Positions 1 through 8,146 of a stretch of DNA of 64,000 nucleotides are shown here, piece after piece. Position 1 is the stretch's first letter, and every line of letters begins with the position of its first letter. The position numbers were made by a program, and so were the translations under genes. This DNA comes from Flavobacterium tibetense. GTDB taxonomy: Bacteria > Bacteroidota > Bacteroidia > Flavobacteriales > Flavobacteriaceae. Under the pieces are notes generated by a model. The model saw only the letters and a program-made list of their open reading frames with translations. It was not told the origin of the DNA and made no database searches. The stretch covers positions 167,188 through 231,187 of the forward strand of contig NZ_QLST01000003.1 in the NCBI RefSeq assembly GCF_003293845.1. Reading direction: 5' to 3'.

Positions 1-109
1 CGAGAAATTTCAGGATAACAAATGAATCCTTTGTTTTTTAACGCTTCAATCAGAGTGGTTTTTCCTGAACTGGGTCCGCCAACTAAAACTATAATTTCCT
101 TGTTCATGC
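1..109 (-). CDS. P-loop ATPase/kinase, N-terminal fragment
   Basis: Only the first 36 codons are inside the window; the rest lies before position 1. The translation begins MNKEIIVLVGGPSSGKTTLI, a beta strand followed by a Walker A motif (GGPSSGKT, residues about 10-17), then a helix and a second strand ending in CYPEISR. This start resembles small AAA/NadR-type ATP-binding proteins that phosphorylate or bind small substrates, but the deciding domains are missing. The ATG at 107-109 (reverse strand) sits about 16 bases from a TAnnTTTG box. It is divergent from the DUF493 gene. The P-loop is certain; the family is a guess. Confidence 0.7.
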
Positions 110-124
110 TTTTTTTGTAAAGCG

Positions 125-132
125 CAAAAGTA
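125..132 (-). promoter_or_regulatory. Bacteroidota -7 box for the partial ATPase gene
   Basis: Reverse-strand TACTTTTG matches the TAnnTTTG -7 consensus and lies about 16 bases upstream of the ATG at 109. Inferred from consensus and position only. Confidence 0.5.
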
Positions 133-204
133 AACTATTTTAAAAATCTATTCAAGTTTGAAAATTTTATAGTTTTGAAAAACGGTTTTCTGAAGTTAAA
201 AAAG

Positions 205-212
205 TATATTTG
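205..212 (+). promoter_or_regulatory. Bacteroidota -7 box for DUF493-DUF4290-murA
   Basis: TATATTTG fits TAnnTTTG and lies 20 bases before the ATG at 233. The following three genes are separated by 1 and 6 bases, so this box probably drives all of them. Confidence 0.55.
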
Positions 213-232
213 CTTTTAAAATGAAATGAACA

Positions 233-517
233 ATGGATAAGAAAACGGAAGATTTTTACAATCGATTAAGAGAAGAATTAGCCAATACTTCTATGTGGCC
301 AACGTCATATTTATATAAGTTTATAGTTCCTTCAGATACGAATAAAATTAATAAAGTAGAAGCAGCATTTGATAATATGGGGGCCGTTATTAGTACCCAA
401 CAATCAAAAACAGGAAAATATACGAGTATCTCCATTACCGTTGATATGTTAAATCCTGACGCTGTTATCCAAAAATACCAAGAATTAGCCACTATTGAAG
501 GCATAATATCGTTGTAA
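233..517 (+). CDS. DUF493 family protein
   Basis: A 94-residue cytosolic protein with no signal peptide or membrane segment. It has the alternating helix/strand pattern of the DUF493 (YbeD-like) ferredoxin-fold family: a central strand FIVPSD, a helix, a second strand with SKTGKYTSISITVDM, and a C-terminal helix. The family is suspected to act as a small regulatory domain but has no settled reaction. Its stop is one base before the next ATG, so it is in a tight operon with the DUF4290 gene and murA. A 249-base reverse ORF across it is a shadow. Confidence 0.8.
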   Translation: MDKKTEDFYNRLREELANTSMWPTSYLYKFIVPSDTNKINKVEAAFDNMGAVISTQQSKTGKYTSISITVDMLNPDAVIQKYQELATIEGIISL

Positions 518-518
518 T

Positions 519-1220
519 ATGAGTTACTTAGAAGAAAGTTTAGCTAGTTTAGAATACAATTCCCAGCGCTCCTCTTTAATTATTCCAGAATATGGAAGAC
601 ACTTGCAAAAGATGATTGACCAAGTTAAAACTATTGAAGATAGAGAAAAACGAAATAAAGCTGCGAAATATGTGATTTCAGTAATGGGAACTTTGAATCC
701 ACATTTACGTGATGTGCCTGATTTTCAACATAAATTGTGGGATCAATTGTTTATTATGTCCAACTTTGAATTGGATGTAGATTCTCCCTATCCCATTCCT
801 TCTCGTGAAGTGTTGAGTTTGAAACCGGAGCGATTGAAATATCCGCAAAACTTTCCAAAATATCGTTTTTATGGAAACAATATCAAATACATGATTGATG
901 TGGCTATCAAGTGGGAAGCAGGTGATATGAAAGATGCTTTGGTCTTGGTTATTGCCAATCACATGAAGAAAAGTTACTTAAGTTGGAATAAAGAAACAGT
1001 AGAAGATGAAGTGATTTTCCAACATTTATTAGAGCTTTCAGACGGAAAAATTAATTTATTTTCTTCCAATGAAGAACTTTCTAATTCACAAAATTTAATG
1101 AAAGTGAACAAGAAAGTATCTAATAAATCCCAATTTGGAAATCCTGCCAATAAAAATCTTGGTGGAAAAGTCAACTTTAAGAAAAAAATAAACAATCCAA
1201 AAAACAACAATCGAAAATAA
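519..1220 (+). CDS. DUF4290 domain-containing protein
   Basis: A 233-residue soluble protein of a family found mainly in Bacteroidota. The helical core (about residues 1-165) has the family-like stretch LIIPEYGRHLQKMIDQ near the start and a PHLRDVPDFQHKLWDQLF segment in the middle. The last 40 residues are low-complexity, rich in Lys and Asn, and probably disordered or RNA-binding. Function is unknown. It is directly followed by murA (6-base gap), an arrangement that suggests co-transcription with cell-wall synthesis. Confidence 0.8.
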   Translation: MSYLEESLASLEYNSQRSSLIIPEYGRHLQKMIDQVKTIEDREKRNKAAKYVISVMGTLNPHLRDVPDFQHKLWDQLFIMSNFELDVDSPYPIPSREVLSLKPERLKYPQNFPKYRFYGNNIKYMIDVAIKWEAGDMKDALVLVIANHMKKSYLSWNKETVEDEVIFQHLLELSDGKINLFSSNEELSNSQNLMKVNKKVSNKSQFGNPANKNLGGKVNFKKKINNPKNNNRK

Positions 1221-1226
1221 GACCAA

Positions 1227-2537
1227 ATGGGAACATTTAAAATTGAAGGTGGAAAAGCATTAAAAGGAGAAATCACACCACAAGGCGCAAAAAATGAAGC
1301 CTTACAAGTGTTGTGTCCAGTGTTGTTAACGGCTGAAAAAGTTAGAATCACCAATATTCCAGATATTATTGATGTTAATAAGCTAATAACACTTTTAGGT
1401 AATTTAGGGGTTAAAATTCAAAAAAATGGTCCTGGTGATTATACGTTTCAAGCCGATGAGGTAAATGTAAACTACTTAAAAACGGAAGCATTCAAAAAAG
1501 AAGGCGGAAGTTTACGTGGTTCTATTATGATTGTGGGTCCTTTATTGGCTCGTTTTGGTTGTGGTTATATTCCAAAACCAGGTGGTGATAAAATTGGACG
1601 TCGTCGTTTGGATACGCATTTTGAAGGCTTTATCAACTTAGGAGCTAAATTCAGATATGAAAGAGAAGACCATTTCTACGGAGTGGAAATCGACGGTAGA
1701 TTACAAGGAAATTACATGCTTTTAGATGAAGCTTCTGTAACTGGAACTGCCAATATTGTTATGGCAGCCGTTTTAGCTGAAGGAACAACAACAATTTATA
1801 ACGCTGCTTGCGAACCATACTTACAACAATTGTGTAAAATGTTAAACTCAATGGGAGCTAAAATCACTGGCGTTGGGTCTAATTTACTTACAATTGAAGG
1901 CGTGGAAAGTTTAGGAGGTTGCGAGCACCGCATTTTACCCGATATGGTAGAAATCGGTTCGTGGATTGGTCTTGCTGCGATGACTAGAAGTGAAATTACC
2001 ATTAAAAATGTGAGTTGGGATAACTTAGGACAAATTCCAAATGTATTTAGAAAATTAGGAATTACTTTAGAAAGAAGAGGCGAAGATATTTACATTCCAG
2101 CACATACCGAAGGATACGAAATTAAAACTGACATTGATGGCTCTATCTTAACCATTGCCGATGCGCCATGGCCAGGATTTACGCCAGATTTATTGAGTAT
2201 CGTTTTAGTGGTGGCAACGCAAGCTAAAGGCGATGTTTTAATTCACCAAAAAATGTTTGAAAGTCGTTTGTTCTTCGTAGATAAATTAATTGATATGGGA
2301 GCCAAAATTATGCTATGTGATCCACACCGAGCCGTAGTTATGGGGCATAATTTCCAATCGCAATTAAAAGCTACAACTATGAGTTCGCCAGATATTAGAG
2401 CTGGAATCTCATTGTTAATTGCCGCTTTAACCGCAAAAGGAACGTCAACTATTCAAAATATAGAACAAATCGACAGAGGTTACGAACGCATCGATGAAAG
2501 ACTTCGCGCAATTGGAGCTAATATTGTAAGAGTTTAA
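1227..2537 (+). CDS. murA: UDP-N-acetylglucosamine 1-carboxyvinyltransferase MurA
   Basis: First committed cytosolic step of peptidoglycan synthesis: transfer of enolpyruvate from PEP to UDP-GlcNAc. At 436 residues it has normal length for the EPT/RTPC fold. The conserved Lys22-Asn23 pair is present (QGAKNEAL). The active-site loop reads KPGGDKIGRRR, with Asp121 at the place of the catalytic Cys115 of E. coli MurA. That Cys-to-Asp form is active but is not alkylated by fosfomycin in other bacteria, so natural fosfomycin tolerance is predicted. It is the last gene of the DUF493-DUF4290-murA group; a CAGTCGCAGT-type inverted repeat follows. Confidence 0.95.
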   Translation: MGTFKIEGGKALKGEITPQGAKNEALQVLCPVLLTAEKVRITNIPDIIDVNKLITLLGNLGVKIQKNGPGDYTFQADEVNVNYLKTEAFKKEGGSLRGSIMIVGPLLARFGCGYIPKPGGDKIGRRRLDTHFEGFINLGAKFRYEREDHFYGVEIDGRLQGNYMLLDEASVTGTANIVMAAVLAEGTTTIYNAACEPYLQQLCKMLNSMGAKITGVGSNLLTIEGVESLGGCEHRILPDMVEIGSWIGLAAMTRSEITIKNVSWDNLGQIPNVFRKLGITLERRGEDIYIPAHTEGYEIKTDIDGSILTIADAPWPGFTPDLLSIVLVVATQAKGDVLIHQKMFESRLFFVDKLIDMGAKIMLCDPHRAVVMGHNFQSQLKATTMSSPDIRAGISLLIAALTAKGTSTIQNIEQIDRGYERIDERLRAIGANIVRV

Positions 2538-2540
2538 TCT

Positions 2541-2602
2541 AGTTTTCAGTACTCAGTCGCAGTAAGCGGTTTTACTGTGACTGAAAACTGTGACTGAAAA
2601 CT
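2541..2602 (+). repeat. CAGTCGCAGT-family inverted repeat
   Basis: Nested inverted repeat after murA: outer arms AGTTTTCAGT (2541-2550) and ACTGAAAACT (2593-2602) match perfectly; inner arms CAGTCGCAGTAA (2554-2565) and TTACTGTGACTG (2572-2583) match 11 of 12. The same decamer recurs at 9610, 9716 (inverted) and 18760, with a related copy near 50025. It may also fold as a terminator, although there is no T-run. Confidence 0.75.
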
Positions 2603-2607
2603 ATAAT

Positions 2608-3375
2608 ATGGAAACCTACATCATCATTTTTCTCTGCATAGCATCCTTCGTAGCCGGTTTTATTGATGCTATTGTAGGTGGCGGTGGTTTAATTCAAACA
2701 CCAGCAGCTTTAATTTTGTTGCCTAATGTACCTGTTGCGTCCATTATAGGAACATTAAAAATTCCGGGTTTTAGTGGAACGAGTATGGCAACCTATCATT
2801 ATTTAAAATCGGCAAAAGTCAATTGGAAGCTGTTTTTGGTAATGGCAATTATTTCTTTCGGATTTGCTTATTTAGGTTCTAGTTTGCTCAATGTCATGCA
2901 AAACGATTTCATGAAACCCTTACTTTTTGTGGTTTTAATTTTGTTGTTGCTTTATACGTATTTCAAAAAAGATTTTGGTCAATTTCAGATTGATAAATTA
3001 ACAAAAAAACAAACCTACATTTACGGAAGTATAATTTGTGTGTTCTTAGGTTTTTACGATGGATTCATTGGGCCAGGAACTGGAAGTCTATTAATCATGG
3101 CGTTTATTGCGATTCTCGGTTTTGACTTTTTAAAAGCTAATATTTATGCGAAATTAGTCAATTTATCAACAAATATTGGTTCTATCACTTTATTTGTATT
3201 AAAAGGAAAAATCATTTGGACAATTGCTATTCCAATGGCAATTTGTAATGTAACAGGTGCTTGGTTAGGAGCGCGGCTAGCGATCTCAAAAGGCAATCAG
3301 TTTATTCGAGTGTTCTTTTTAGTTGTGGTTGGGTTGATGCTGTTAAGGTTTGCTTATGATGTAATTTTGAAGTAA
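2608..3375 (+). CDS. TauE/SafE family membrane permease (full length)
   Basis: About 255 residues with roughly eight hydrophobic segments and the family motif DAIVGGGGLIQTPA near the N-terminus, repeated in diverged form as DGFIGPGTGSLL in the second half. TauE/SafE proteins export sulfite, sulfoacetate or related small anions across the inner membrane; the substrate here is unknown. An upstream GTG at 2590 is in frame but lies inside a dispersed repeat, so the ATG at 2608 (METYIIIF) is preferred. A second, half-size member of the family lies at 30980. Confidence 0.88.
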   Translation: METYIIIFLCIASFVAGFIDAIVGGGGLIQTPAALILLPNVPVASIIGTLKIPGFSGTSMATYHYLKSAKVNWKLFLVMAIISFGFAYLGSSLLNVMQNDFMKPLLFVVLILLLLYTYFKKDFGQFQIDKLTKKQTYIYGSIICVFLGFYDGFIGPGTGSLLIMAFIAILGFDFLKANIYAKLVNLSTNIGSITLFVLKGKIIWTIAIPMAICNVTGAWLGARLAISKGNQFIRVFFLVVVGLMLLRFAYDVILK

Positions 3376-3408
3376 AAATTAGTTTAATAACAAAATCTTA
3401 CTTTCTAA

Positions 3409-3473
3409 TAAACCATTAAGAAATTAATTTTCATTTAGAAAAACCTAAATTTCCTTAATTTCTTAATGGTTTA
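3409..3473. terminator. Inverted repeat between convergent genes
   Basis: Perfect 18-base arms (3409-3426 and 3456-3473) with a 29-base spacer, between the TauE gene and the convergent DUF5686 gene. The arms are AT-rich (TAAACCATTAAGAAATTA). The position fits a bidirectional terminator, but the long spacer also suggests a palindromic repeat unit. Confidence 0.6.
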
Positions 3474-3490
3474 AAAATAAATTTTAATCC

Positions 3491-5956
3491 CTAAAACTTC
3501 AATCCAAACATCACGCCATCACCTTGATAGCCGTTTTGATACGCTCTAACATAATCAATTCGTAAGAAACGGAATTTTCCAAAACCAATATTATCAAAAC
3601 CAACAGTAAACTCTTGATACGGTTTGATATCGGGAACATTAATTTGGTGGAAACTCGTAACTAAATTCCATTGTAATTTGTTTAACAACGGAATTTTATT
3701 CATAATGTAGCCTTTAAAATTATGCTCCATGTGTGTTTCTACGTAAGCATCATTGGTAGAATTAGAATAATAAGGCAACAAATTGAAACTATTCAAATAT
3801 TCGCCGCGGAAATTCACATGTGTTTGGTTACCATTGAAATGTTTGTAATCCATAAATGCTATGTTTTCTGCATTAAAGAACTTTCCACCGCGAATTCTTA
3901 TACCAAATTCTCCTTTATTTCCAAAAACTTTATCATAGTCTAATCTGGCTGCTACAAAATCAAAATGGTAGTTGCTATTGGTAGCTCCGAAGGCTTTTTG
4001 GTACGATAAACTTAAAACCGGATAAGCATCATTCTGGATGTTTAATTTTCCATCAGGACGCGAAATGTATTTTTGTCCAAATCGAATGCGTGTTCCAATG
4101 GTAGCCTTCATAATATCATGATTCTCAAAAGGCGCTGAGGTGAAATTATTCGGTTGTAGCGGATCATTGGAAGTGTAACTATCGCTGTTTTTAATAATGG
4201 TATAATCGGTATTGTTGAATAAAGCACGACGATTTTCGTAATTCCAATTGGCATACCCAAAAATACCATTCACCACTTCTTGTCCGTAGGTTAAAGTAGC
4301 AAATTCTTTATTGTATAATTTCATGAAATTATTTTTGAAGAATAATGTACTTATACTATTGATAAAAGGAGAAATAGGTTCGTTATTGTTAAATTGACTT
4401 ACCGCACTTCCTCCAGCGGCACTAAAGTAAGCTCTATTTTTATTATTGAATCGATGGTAAAAATTACCTTGTACACGCAAACGATCTTCGGCTAAACCAT
4501 AATTGAAATTGGAAGAAATGGAAGTGAATTTTCCTTTTTCTTCATTCGTTTTTCTATAGGAAAATCCAGTATTCAAACTCCAACCTTGCACTGTATTGAA
4601 ACTTGTTGCACCTAGACCAGCAATTCCTTGGTAGTTGAAACTCCATTTTTCATAGCTGTTTTTATAGGTATAACCCGTTAGAATCTTACCCAAATGAAAA
4701 CGATTGCCTTTAGCATCAATAGAATCCAAATACGTTTGCGATTTTCTTAAGGTTTGAATGCTGTCTTTCTTAATGTAGTTAGTAGCTTCTTCTTCGGTTA
4801 AAGGAACTGGTCGGAAAGTAGTCCAATAGCTGTCCTCTTTTTTGTTAGAATCTTCTGCAAATGAAACAATTTCTTTGCCAAAAGTTTTTTTGTCGAAAGC
4901 GTCTTTAAATTGGTAATTACTAAAAACATAAGTAAATTTTCCAGTGAATTTCATCCCAAAAATACCTGCATCAAATTCTAACGATTGAATGTTTTTAATC
5001 CAAAGTTGGTTATTGGTATTGAAGCTGAAATTTTGTACCAAAGTCATGGTTTCCAAAATAGGTTGTTGCATGCGATACCCTTTCATGTCCAAATCAATAC
5101 CGTAAATAGCCCAACTATCTTCTACGATATAAATATGTCCTTCAAAAACAGGTTCTTTATCGCGTTTTGGCGTGACTTTGATTTTATTGATGAGTTGGTT
5201 GTTTTCATCGTAAAACGTACTTTCTAATTGGTATTTGTAGTAATTAAATGCATTATTGGCAATAGGAGAAACCATATTAATGCCAAAATCTACATAGTTT
5301 TCGTAGAAATCATAATTGGTATTTAAAGCCGTATTGTAGCTAAAGCCGTTGTCGTTTCCAGCAACTTTTGAAGCGATGATTTCTTCTTTTAAGTTGTTTG
5401 GTTTTTCAAATTTGATTTTAGAAACGGTTTCAGAAAGATAAATTACGCCACTTCTTGTAGAATCTAAATTACCTTCTAAGTCACCAATTTCAACACCAAG
5501 AAATTTCTTTGGAATGTCTTTCGCTCTAAAAATACCTCTCGAATAAAAATCGGCTTCAAATTTATCGGTTTTTTCCGTGTTTTTCTTTTTGGAAGCAATA
5601 GCTTTTCGGATAATTTCATTGGCTGGATTTTCCCCGTTTTGTAATGTGATTTCATTTAAAATAAAATTTTCTTCTTGTAAAGTTACATCTAATTGGTATG
5701 GGAAATTGGTAATTTCAATTACTTGCTTTAAAGTTTTGTAGCCCAAGGATTGAAACAATATTGTTACGGTTTTAGTAGTGGTGTAATTCAGTTCGTATTT
5801 TCCGTGTTCATTGGAAGCTGTTCCTATGTAAGTTCCTTCAATATAAATATTGGCATAAGGAATCGGTTGGTTATTGGAATCAGTTACGATTCCTTTAATT
5901 TGAGCTAATGCAAAAGAAGAAAAGAATAAAATTATATACAAGTAGAAGTTTTTCAT
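3491..5956 (-). CDS. DUF5686 outer-membrane protein with carboxypeptidase-regulatory-like domain
   Basis: An 821-residue envelope protein. Residues 1-18 form a signal peptide ending FALAQ. Residues about 19-100 are a CarboxypepD_reg-like beta-sandwich (GIVTDSNNQPIPYANIYIEG), as at the front of many Bacteroidota outer-membrane proteins. The remainder has alternating aromatic strands typical of a DUF5686 beta-barrel and ends in a strand GDGVMFGLKF with a terminal Phe. There is no TonB plug, so it is not a classic receptor; the function is unknown. It stands alone, 51 bases upstream of aroQ on the same strand. Confidence 0.85.
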   Translation of the reverse strand: MKNFYLYIILFFSSFALAQIKGIVTDSNNQPIPYANIYIEGTYIGTASNEHGKYELNYTTTKTVTILFQSLGYKTLKQVIEITNFPYQLDVTLQEENFILNEITLQNGENPANEIIRKAIASKKKNTEKTDKFEADFYSRGIFRAKDIPKKFLGVEIGDLEGNLDSTRSGVIYLSETVSKIKFEKPNNLKEEIIASKVAGNDNGFSYNTALNTNYDFYENYVDFGINMVSPIANNAFNYYKYQLESTFYDENNQLINKIKVTPKRDKEPVFEGHIYIVEDSWAIYGIDLDMKGYRMQQPILETMTLVQNFSFNTNNQLWIKNIQSLEFDAGIFGMKFTGKFTYVFSNYQFKDAFDKKTFGKEIVSFAEDSNKKEDSYWTTFRPVPLTEEEATNYIKKDSIQTLRKSQTYLDSIDAKGNRFHLGKILTGYTYKNSYEKWSFNYQGIAGLGATSFNTVQGWSLNTGFSYRKTNEEKGKFTSISSNFNYGLAEDRLRVQGNFYHRFNNKNRAYFSAAGGSAVSQFNNNEPISPFINSISTLFFKNNFMKLYNKEFATLTYGQEVVNGIFGYANWNYENRRALFNNTDYTIIKNSDSYTSNDPLQPNNFTSAPFENHDIMKATIGTRIRFGQKYISRPDGKLNIQNDAYPVLSLSYQKAFGATNSNYHFDFVAARLDYDKVFGNKGEFGIRIRGGKFFNAENIAFMDYKHFNGNQTHVNFRGEYLNSFNLLPYYSNSTNDAYVETHMEHNFKGYIMNKIPLLNKLQWNLVTSFHQINVPDIKPYQEFTVGFDNIGFGKFRFLRIDYVRAYQNGYQGDGVMFGLKF

Positions 5957-6007
5957 AGAAGTTGAATGTTGTTGACTGTTTATTGTTGTGTAGTAAATTC
6001 GATATAA

Positions 6008-6421
6008 TTATAAAAACGAATACAAAGCCAATTTGTAACTATCCAATCCAAATCCAATAATTACTCCTTTGGCATTAGGTCCAATATACGATTGATGACG
6101 GAATAATTCTCGTGCATAGGTATTGGTAATATGAACTTCTATAACAGGTGTTGGAATAGCTTTTACGGCATCTCCAATTCCTATGGAAGTATGTGTGTAA
6201 GCTCCAGCATTTAGAATGATACCGTCGTAATGAAAACCAACTTCGTGCATTTTAGAAATAATTTCCCCTTCAATATTGCTTTGGAAATAACTCAATTCGA
6301 TAGTTGAAAATTGTTCTTTTAATTTATTGAAACAATATTCAAAAGTTTCTGTGCCGTAGATTTCGGTTTCGCGTTTGCCTAGCAAGTTTAAATTAGGGCC
6401 GTTGATAATGATAATTTTCAT
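6008..6421 (-). CDS. aroQ: Type II 3-dehydroquinate dehydratase
   Basis: Third step of the shikimate pathway: dehydration of 3-dehydroquinate to 3-dehydroshikimate, in the cytosol by a dodecameric flavodoxin-like enzyme. With the ATG at 6419-6421 it is 137 residues, close to the usual length of about 145. Visible motifs are INGPNLNLLG at residues 6-15, the catalytic Tyr22 (EIYG), the NAGAYTHTS loop and EVHITNTYARE..RHQSYI near the end with the catalytic His. A longer reading from 6454 would add 11 residues and run into the upstream terminator hairpin, so it is rejected. Confidence 0.93.
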   Translation of the reverse strand: MKIIIINGPNLNLLGKRETEIYGTETFEYCFNKLKEQFSTIELSYFQSNIEGEIISKMHEVGFHYDGIILNAGAYTHTSIGIGDAVKAIPTPVIEVHITNTYARELFRHQSYIGPNAKGVIIGFGLDSYKLALYSFL

Positions 6422-6443
6422 ACGAATTACTTTATGTAAAAAT

Positions 6444-6474
6444 AAAAAAACCATTCGTTATTTCGAATGGTTTT
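6444..6474 (-). terminator. Rho-independent terminator of the 6498 beta-barrel gene
   Basis: Perfect 11-base arms AAAACCATTCG (6447-6457) and CGAATGGTTTT (6464-6474); on the reverse strand the stem is followed by a T-run (A-run from 6444 on the forward strand). It ends the leftward transcript of the gene at 6498-7049. Confidence 0.8.
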
Positions 6475-6497
6475 GACAAAATATTGTGATTCTTTTT

Positions 6498-7049
6498 TTA
6501 GAATAGGTAACCAACGCTCAACTGAACTAATGAGTTTTTTACATCAGCTTCTTTTTTGGGTTCAGTTAAACCTGCAGCATAACGAGCGGAAACAAATAAG
6601 CCTTTTGTGATTTTATAGCTCAATCCACCTGCAATAGCGAAGTCAAAAGTATTGCTGTCTCCAGTATCCACATTATTTCGTTCACTTACCAAAACAGAAG
6701 CTTGTGGGCCTAATTCTAAACTCAATCCATTACTAGTTAGATAAAATTTTGCTAAAACAGGTAATGAAAGGTAACCTAATTCGTTTTTAATTTGCTGACT
6801 GAAACCATCTAGTTCAGAACCTTGAGTAGAGTATAACAACTCAGGTTGAATAGCGAAGTTTTCAAAGATTTTCACTTCCATAACGGCGCCAAAATGATAG
6901 CTAGTTATGGTTTTAAAATCAAAACCTTCCACATCGCCACCTGTGTAATTAGCGAAGTTTAAACCTCCTTTAACCCCAAATTGTAACATTTGTGCTTGTG
7001 TAGTGCTAATTCCTAGAACTAGAACAGAAAGTAATAATAGCTTCTTCAT
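6498..7049 (-). CDS. Small outer-membrane beta-barrel protein
   Basis: A 183-residue protein with a signal peptide (MKKLLLLSVLVLGISTTQAQ) and a run of amphipathic strands typical of the PorT-like/OMP_b-brl_2 group (FGVKGGLNFANYTGG, FAIQPELLYSTQG, LSLPVLAKFYL), ending in QLSVGYLF with a C-terminal Phe. It sits in the outer membrane; no ligand can be assigned. It is divergent from the paralogue at 7353, and the internal strand motifs (QPELLYS, LELGPQ) most resemble the gene at 8082. Confidence 0.85.
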   Translation of the reverse strand: MKKLLLLSVLVLGISTTQAQMLQFGVKGGLNFANYTGGDVEGFDFKTITSYHFGAVMEVKIFENFAIQPELLYSTQGSELDGFSQQIKNELGYLSLPVLAKFYLTSNGLSLELGPQASVLVSERNNVDTGDSNTFDFAIAGGLSYKITKGLFVSARYAAGLTEPKKEADVKNSLVQLSVGYLF

Positions 7050-7317
7050 ATTGTTTTTTGTTTATGTTATAACGAATGAATACTTAATTTTATTGGCTAA
7101 GTTAATAAAAAATGGCAAAATTAGACATTTTTAATACTTACTTTTACTACAAATGATTTTTATAAATTGTTAATAACTTTAAGTTAGTATTATTTGTTAA
7201 AGCCTTTTGTTTACTAGAGTTATTCTAATTCATTGACTGTCAATAAGTGTGAAAAATATGCTTAAAAAAAGTGTTAATAAGTTCACTTTTTTTGAGAGTT
7301 ATTTTAAAAAAAACATA

Positions 7318-7325
7318 TAAATTTG
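7318..7325 (+). promoter_or_regulatory. Bacteroidota -7 box; only signal seen in the 7050-7352 gap
   Basis: TAAATTTG with a TTTG at 7291-7294 as a possible -33 element, 27 bases before the ATG at 7353. The 303-base gap between the divergent beta-barrel genes holds no ORF or strong hairpin. It is very AT-rich and presumably carries the promoter of the leftward gene too, but no clear box was found for it. Confidence 0.6.
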
Positions 7326-7328
7326 CCT

Positions 7329-7417
7329 CGATAACTTTAAATTAAATTAAACATGAAAAAAGTTTTATTATCTGCTTTAGCAGTATTCGCTTTCACTTTC
7401 GCTAATGCGCAAGAGGA
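7329..7417 (+). repeat. Duplicated 5' end of beta-barrel genes, copy 1
   Basis: This 89-base stretch (leader, ATG and 21 codons) is repeated at 8058-8146 with a single difference (C7400 versus T8129). It covers the untranslated leader and the whole signal peptide, while the mature proteins differ strongly. Confidence 0.95.
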
Positions 7418-7964
7418 AGAAAAAGGAAACGGTGGTTTCTCTAAAGGTGATGTTTTTGTATCAGGTTCTTTCGGATTTGGTTCTGAAAAATTTGGTGATT
7501 TTTATGATGCAAGTTCATTCAACTTCTCTCCAGCTGTTGGATATTTTGTTTCTGAAAACATTGCAATTGGTGCTATGTTGAAAATTTCTTCTGCTGAAAA
7601 TGTAGAAGTTGATTTAGGTCCTTTAGGTTCAGGTTTTGTTGAGAAATTTTCTAGCTTCGGAGCTGATATTTTTGGACGTTACTACTTTACACCAGCTGAT
7701 AAATTTTCTGTATTTGCTCAGGCTGCAGTAGGTTTTGGATCAGACAAGTATGAGGATGGTGGAGAAATTAAAGCTACTTCTTTCGGAATCAATGCTGGTT
7801 TAGGTCTTAGCTACTTTGTATCTAGTAAATTTGCTATTGAAGCTTCATGGGCAGGTTTAGGATACAATTCATACAAATTTGAAGATGCTGATGATTCTTT
7901 GAATTCTTTCGGTGTGAACGGTAACTTATCAAATATTAATTTAGGTTTAGTTTACAAATTCTAA
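7353..7964 (+). CDS. Small outer-membrane beta-barrel protein
   Basis: A 203-residue protein with signal peptide MKKVLLSALAVFAFTFANAQ, then a barrel of about eight to ten strands rich in Phe, Gly and Tyr, ending in NLGLVYKF with terminal Phe. It contains repeated FGFGSEKFGDF and VGFGSDKYEDGG type hairpins. It belongs to the OmpA-like/OMP_b-brl families of Bacteroidota; function is unknown. The leader and signal peptide are nearly identical to the next gene, but the mature parts align poorly, so it looks like a tandem pair with a conserved or gene-converted expression and export cassette. Confidence 0.85.
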   Translation: MKKVLLSALAVFAFTFANAQEEEKGNGGFSKGDVFVSGSFGFGSEKFGDFYDASSFNFSPAVGYFVSENIAIGAMLKISSAENVEVDLGPLGSGFVEKFSSFGADIFGRYYFTPADKFSVFAQAAVGFGSDKYEDGGEIKATSFGINAGLGLSYFVSSKFAIEASWAGLGYNSYKFEDADDSLNSFGVNGNLSNINLGLVYKF

Positions 7965-7986
7965 TTTGTAAAACAAATAAGATGAA

Positions 7987-8014
7987 ATCTCGAGCTTGCC
8001 TCGGGATTTTTTTT
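7987..8014 (+). terminator. Rho-independent terminator
   Basis: Stem ATCTCGAG (7987-7994) with CTCGGGAT (8000-8007), one G-U pair, five-base loop and eight T's. It ends the transcript of the 7353 gene. The terminator at 8648 has almost the same stem, so it belongs to the same duplication. Confidence 0.85.
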
Positions 8015-8046
8015 AGTAAAAAATTATTTATTATTATTAATTTAAT

Positions 8047-8054
8047 TATATTTG
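8047..8054 (+). promoter_or_regulatory. Bacteroidota -7 box for the 8082 gene
   Basis: TATATTTG lies 27 bases before the ATG at 8082, at the same distance as the box of the paralogue at 7318. The box itself falls just outside the duplicated segment. Confidence 0.6.
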
Positions 8055-8057
8055 TGG

Positions 8058-8146
8058 CGATAACTTTAAATTAAATTAAACATGAAAAAAGTTTTATTAT
8101 CTGCTTTAGCAGTATTCGCTTTCACTTTTGCTAATGCGCAAGAGGA
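8058..8146 (+). repeat. Duplicated 5' end of beta-barrel genes, copy 2
   Basis: Second copy of the 89-base segment at 7329-7417; 88 of 89 bases are identical. The homology stops abruptly after the signal-peptide cleavage region. Confidence 0.95.

Noticed and set aside
974..1354. 126-codon reverse ORF over DUF4290/murA
   Set aside because: Shadow of two strongly supported forward genes.
2590..2607. GTG start of the TauE gene
   Set aside because: Lies within the CAGTCGCAGT-type repeat; the ATG at 2608 gives a usual N-terminus.
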